NCBI GenBank assembly: GCA_958496175.1
Contig: OY292277.1
Location: 23,578,282 to 23,642,281 of the forward strand
Length of the DNA stretch: 64,000 bases
Direction: 5' to 3'
From: Sisyra terminalis
Taxonomy: Eukaryota; Arthropoda; Insecta; Neuroptera; Sisyridae
A program made the position numbers and the translations under genes. Every line of letters begins with the position of its first letter. Position 1 is the stretch's first letter. Positions 62,661 through 64,000 of this stretch are shown in pieces. The notes under the pieces are model-generated. The model was not told the DNA's origin and searched no databases. It saw only the letters and a list, made by a program, of their open reading frames with translations.

Positions 62661-64000
62661 TTTACCAATAAAGAAAACAGGTGATAGTTATTAAATTACA
62701 CCGATGATATCCACTATAATTGCACAGGAAGAAAGCTTTACATAAAAAGTTACAAACTTTTTTCTTAACCGTATGAAATTTAACATACAATGCTATTTGC
62801 ACGAACTTGCTGTAGCTGTCAAATTAACACATTTGTTTAGTAACATTTGGTTATATTTCTCAAACAAAACTAGGGGATTTCTTGTTCTGAAAGTTGCCGG
62901 AAAAGGAATTGAATGAACCGCCATATTAGTTTAGCTAGTTTCTTTTCAATATAGAGATGGTTATTGTGTGAATTGGGTGAGTAAAATTTTAATATTTTTT
63001 TAATTTTTAACGAATTTTATAGAATATTTTATGTTAAAATTAACACAAATTTGATGCGACATTTTACTTTATATAAAAAGAAATAAATTTCCAATGTAAC
63101 TATTTTGGGATTTGTGTAATTCTTTAATTTCGTGAAAACCACATGGCTTTTGCATGATTGTCATGTTTTAGCTTACATTTAAGAAATTTCATATTATTTT
63201 CGTCATTTAATTATTATAATTTTTTGCACTTTTTAATGCTATCGTGGGCTTTGATTGTATTTCTAAGTTAATTTTCATATATTTTTTGGTTATGAAAGTG
63301 CCACGTTCTTGAACCGGGTTTTTATATTATATTAACAAATATATGTTGAATGTGATTTATAATAATTAATATGTATATTTTACAGTAACTAAAAATGTTA
63401 TGTGATTCGATAATAATATGAAATTTTTATTACGGAATGTTTTAAGGCATATCCTTTTTAATAAATGGTCCACCAGAGATTCGAGGACTCACCACATTGT
63501 TTCTATTTGATATGCTATTGAAACAAATTGTAGGTACTTTTATTAGGTACCTTATAATTAATAAAGGAATATGGCTTTGATGGGTTGCTTTGCATATACT
63601 TGCTAAATGTTAAATGAAAACTAAAATATTTTTGTATTCTGTGACATATACTCTCCGATTGAAATTAGTTTTAAGACAAATCTTTCATTATTTTTGTGCG
63701 TTTTCCTTAATTTCAAATCAGCCGTTATAAATGAAAATTTGCTTGTAGAAATAACTATAAGTTTGTATTACATCGACCGCTTCGGAGATGAAACAAACTC
63801 ATGAACGGAATTTTGGTTTCGACTGTAATAATCTCCTTTTATTCCATAAACAAAACTTCACACTAATGGCTACTATTCCGAGTTTTCGTTAAAAGAATTA
63901 TTAAATGCTAATTATTTCTTTCTCTTTTTATAGAGTTAAACATTTTCAGGGCCATTTAAGGTATATGAAGTCAAGTTTGTATTTCTTATATAAGTTTCAA
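62661..64000 (+). other. Upstream of cyclin K; possible first exon of a divergent gene
   Basis: A strong donor tgaattgg|gtgagtaaaa at 62979 on the plus strand follows a GC-richer stretch (about 62880-62978) without a long open frame. It could be the non-coding first exon of a gene that continues beyond the window. The remaining kilobase is AT-rich with nothing recognised. Confidence 0.4.

Noticed and set aside
1..64000. CRISPR arrays, operons or bacterial genes
   Set aside because: Genes are intron-split and animal-like, and no regularly spaced identical repeats were seen.

Overview
The window is nuclear DNA from an AT-rich animal, almost certainly an insect. Genes are split by GT-AG introns, several only 53-63 bp long. 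Intergenic DNA is crowded with worn transposable elements. The proteins recognised (SPEF2, regucalcin/SMP-30, BCKDHA, Pez/PTPN14, cyclin K) are all metazoan. The short introns and the regucalcin cluster would suit a fly or other holometabolous insect, but I cannot name the species.

Layout from left to right. A SPEF2-like sperm-flagellum gene runs on the minus strand (833-8393), with nearly all its coding sequence in one 4.8 kb exon. A 4.7 kb gap of repeats follows, then a secreted leucine-rich-repeat protein (13072-15185, plus). Next comes a head-to-tail array of four regucalcin-like (SMP-30/gluconolactonase family) genes A-D on the plus strand (18534-43098). Gene A has a signal-peptide exon 5.3 kb upstream of the rest; B-D look cytosolic. 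All four share the same internal intron positions and phases, so they arose by tandem duplication. BCKDHA (43183-44667, minus) converges on gene D with 84 bp between the stop codons. A FERM-PTP phosphatase of the Pez/PTPN14/PTPN21 type (48643-56956, plus) and a cyclin K gene (59851-62660, minus) converge on a 2.9 kb gap. A possible first exon of a further plus-strand gene lies just upstream of cyclin K.

I reconstructed exon joins by requiring donor and acceptor phases to agree. Each of the eight gene models gives an uninterrupted reading frame: SPEF2 1721 aa, LRR 686 aa, regucalcin A 334, B 305, C 305, D 307 aa, BCKDHA 436 aa, Pez 1220 aa and cyclin K 422 aa (nine proteins, counting the four regucalcins separately).

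The mobile fraction includes: a tRNA-Ser-like SINE family (five copies); a pair of near-identical inverted MITEs 34 kb apart, one nested in an older hAT-like element whose second copy gives the empty site; hAT elements with imperfect 8 bp target duplications; foldback elements; a dead mariner-type transposase; remnants of a non-LTR retrotransposon RNase H region; and a 1.25 kb nested palindrome inside cyclin K intron 1. I saw no CRISPR array, operon, rRNA or functional tRNA. The best candidates for something new are the secreted/cytosolic regucalcin array, the cyclin K palindrome, and the altered WPD loop of the Pez phosphatase.
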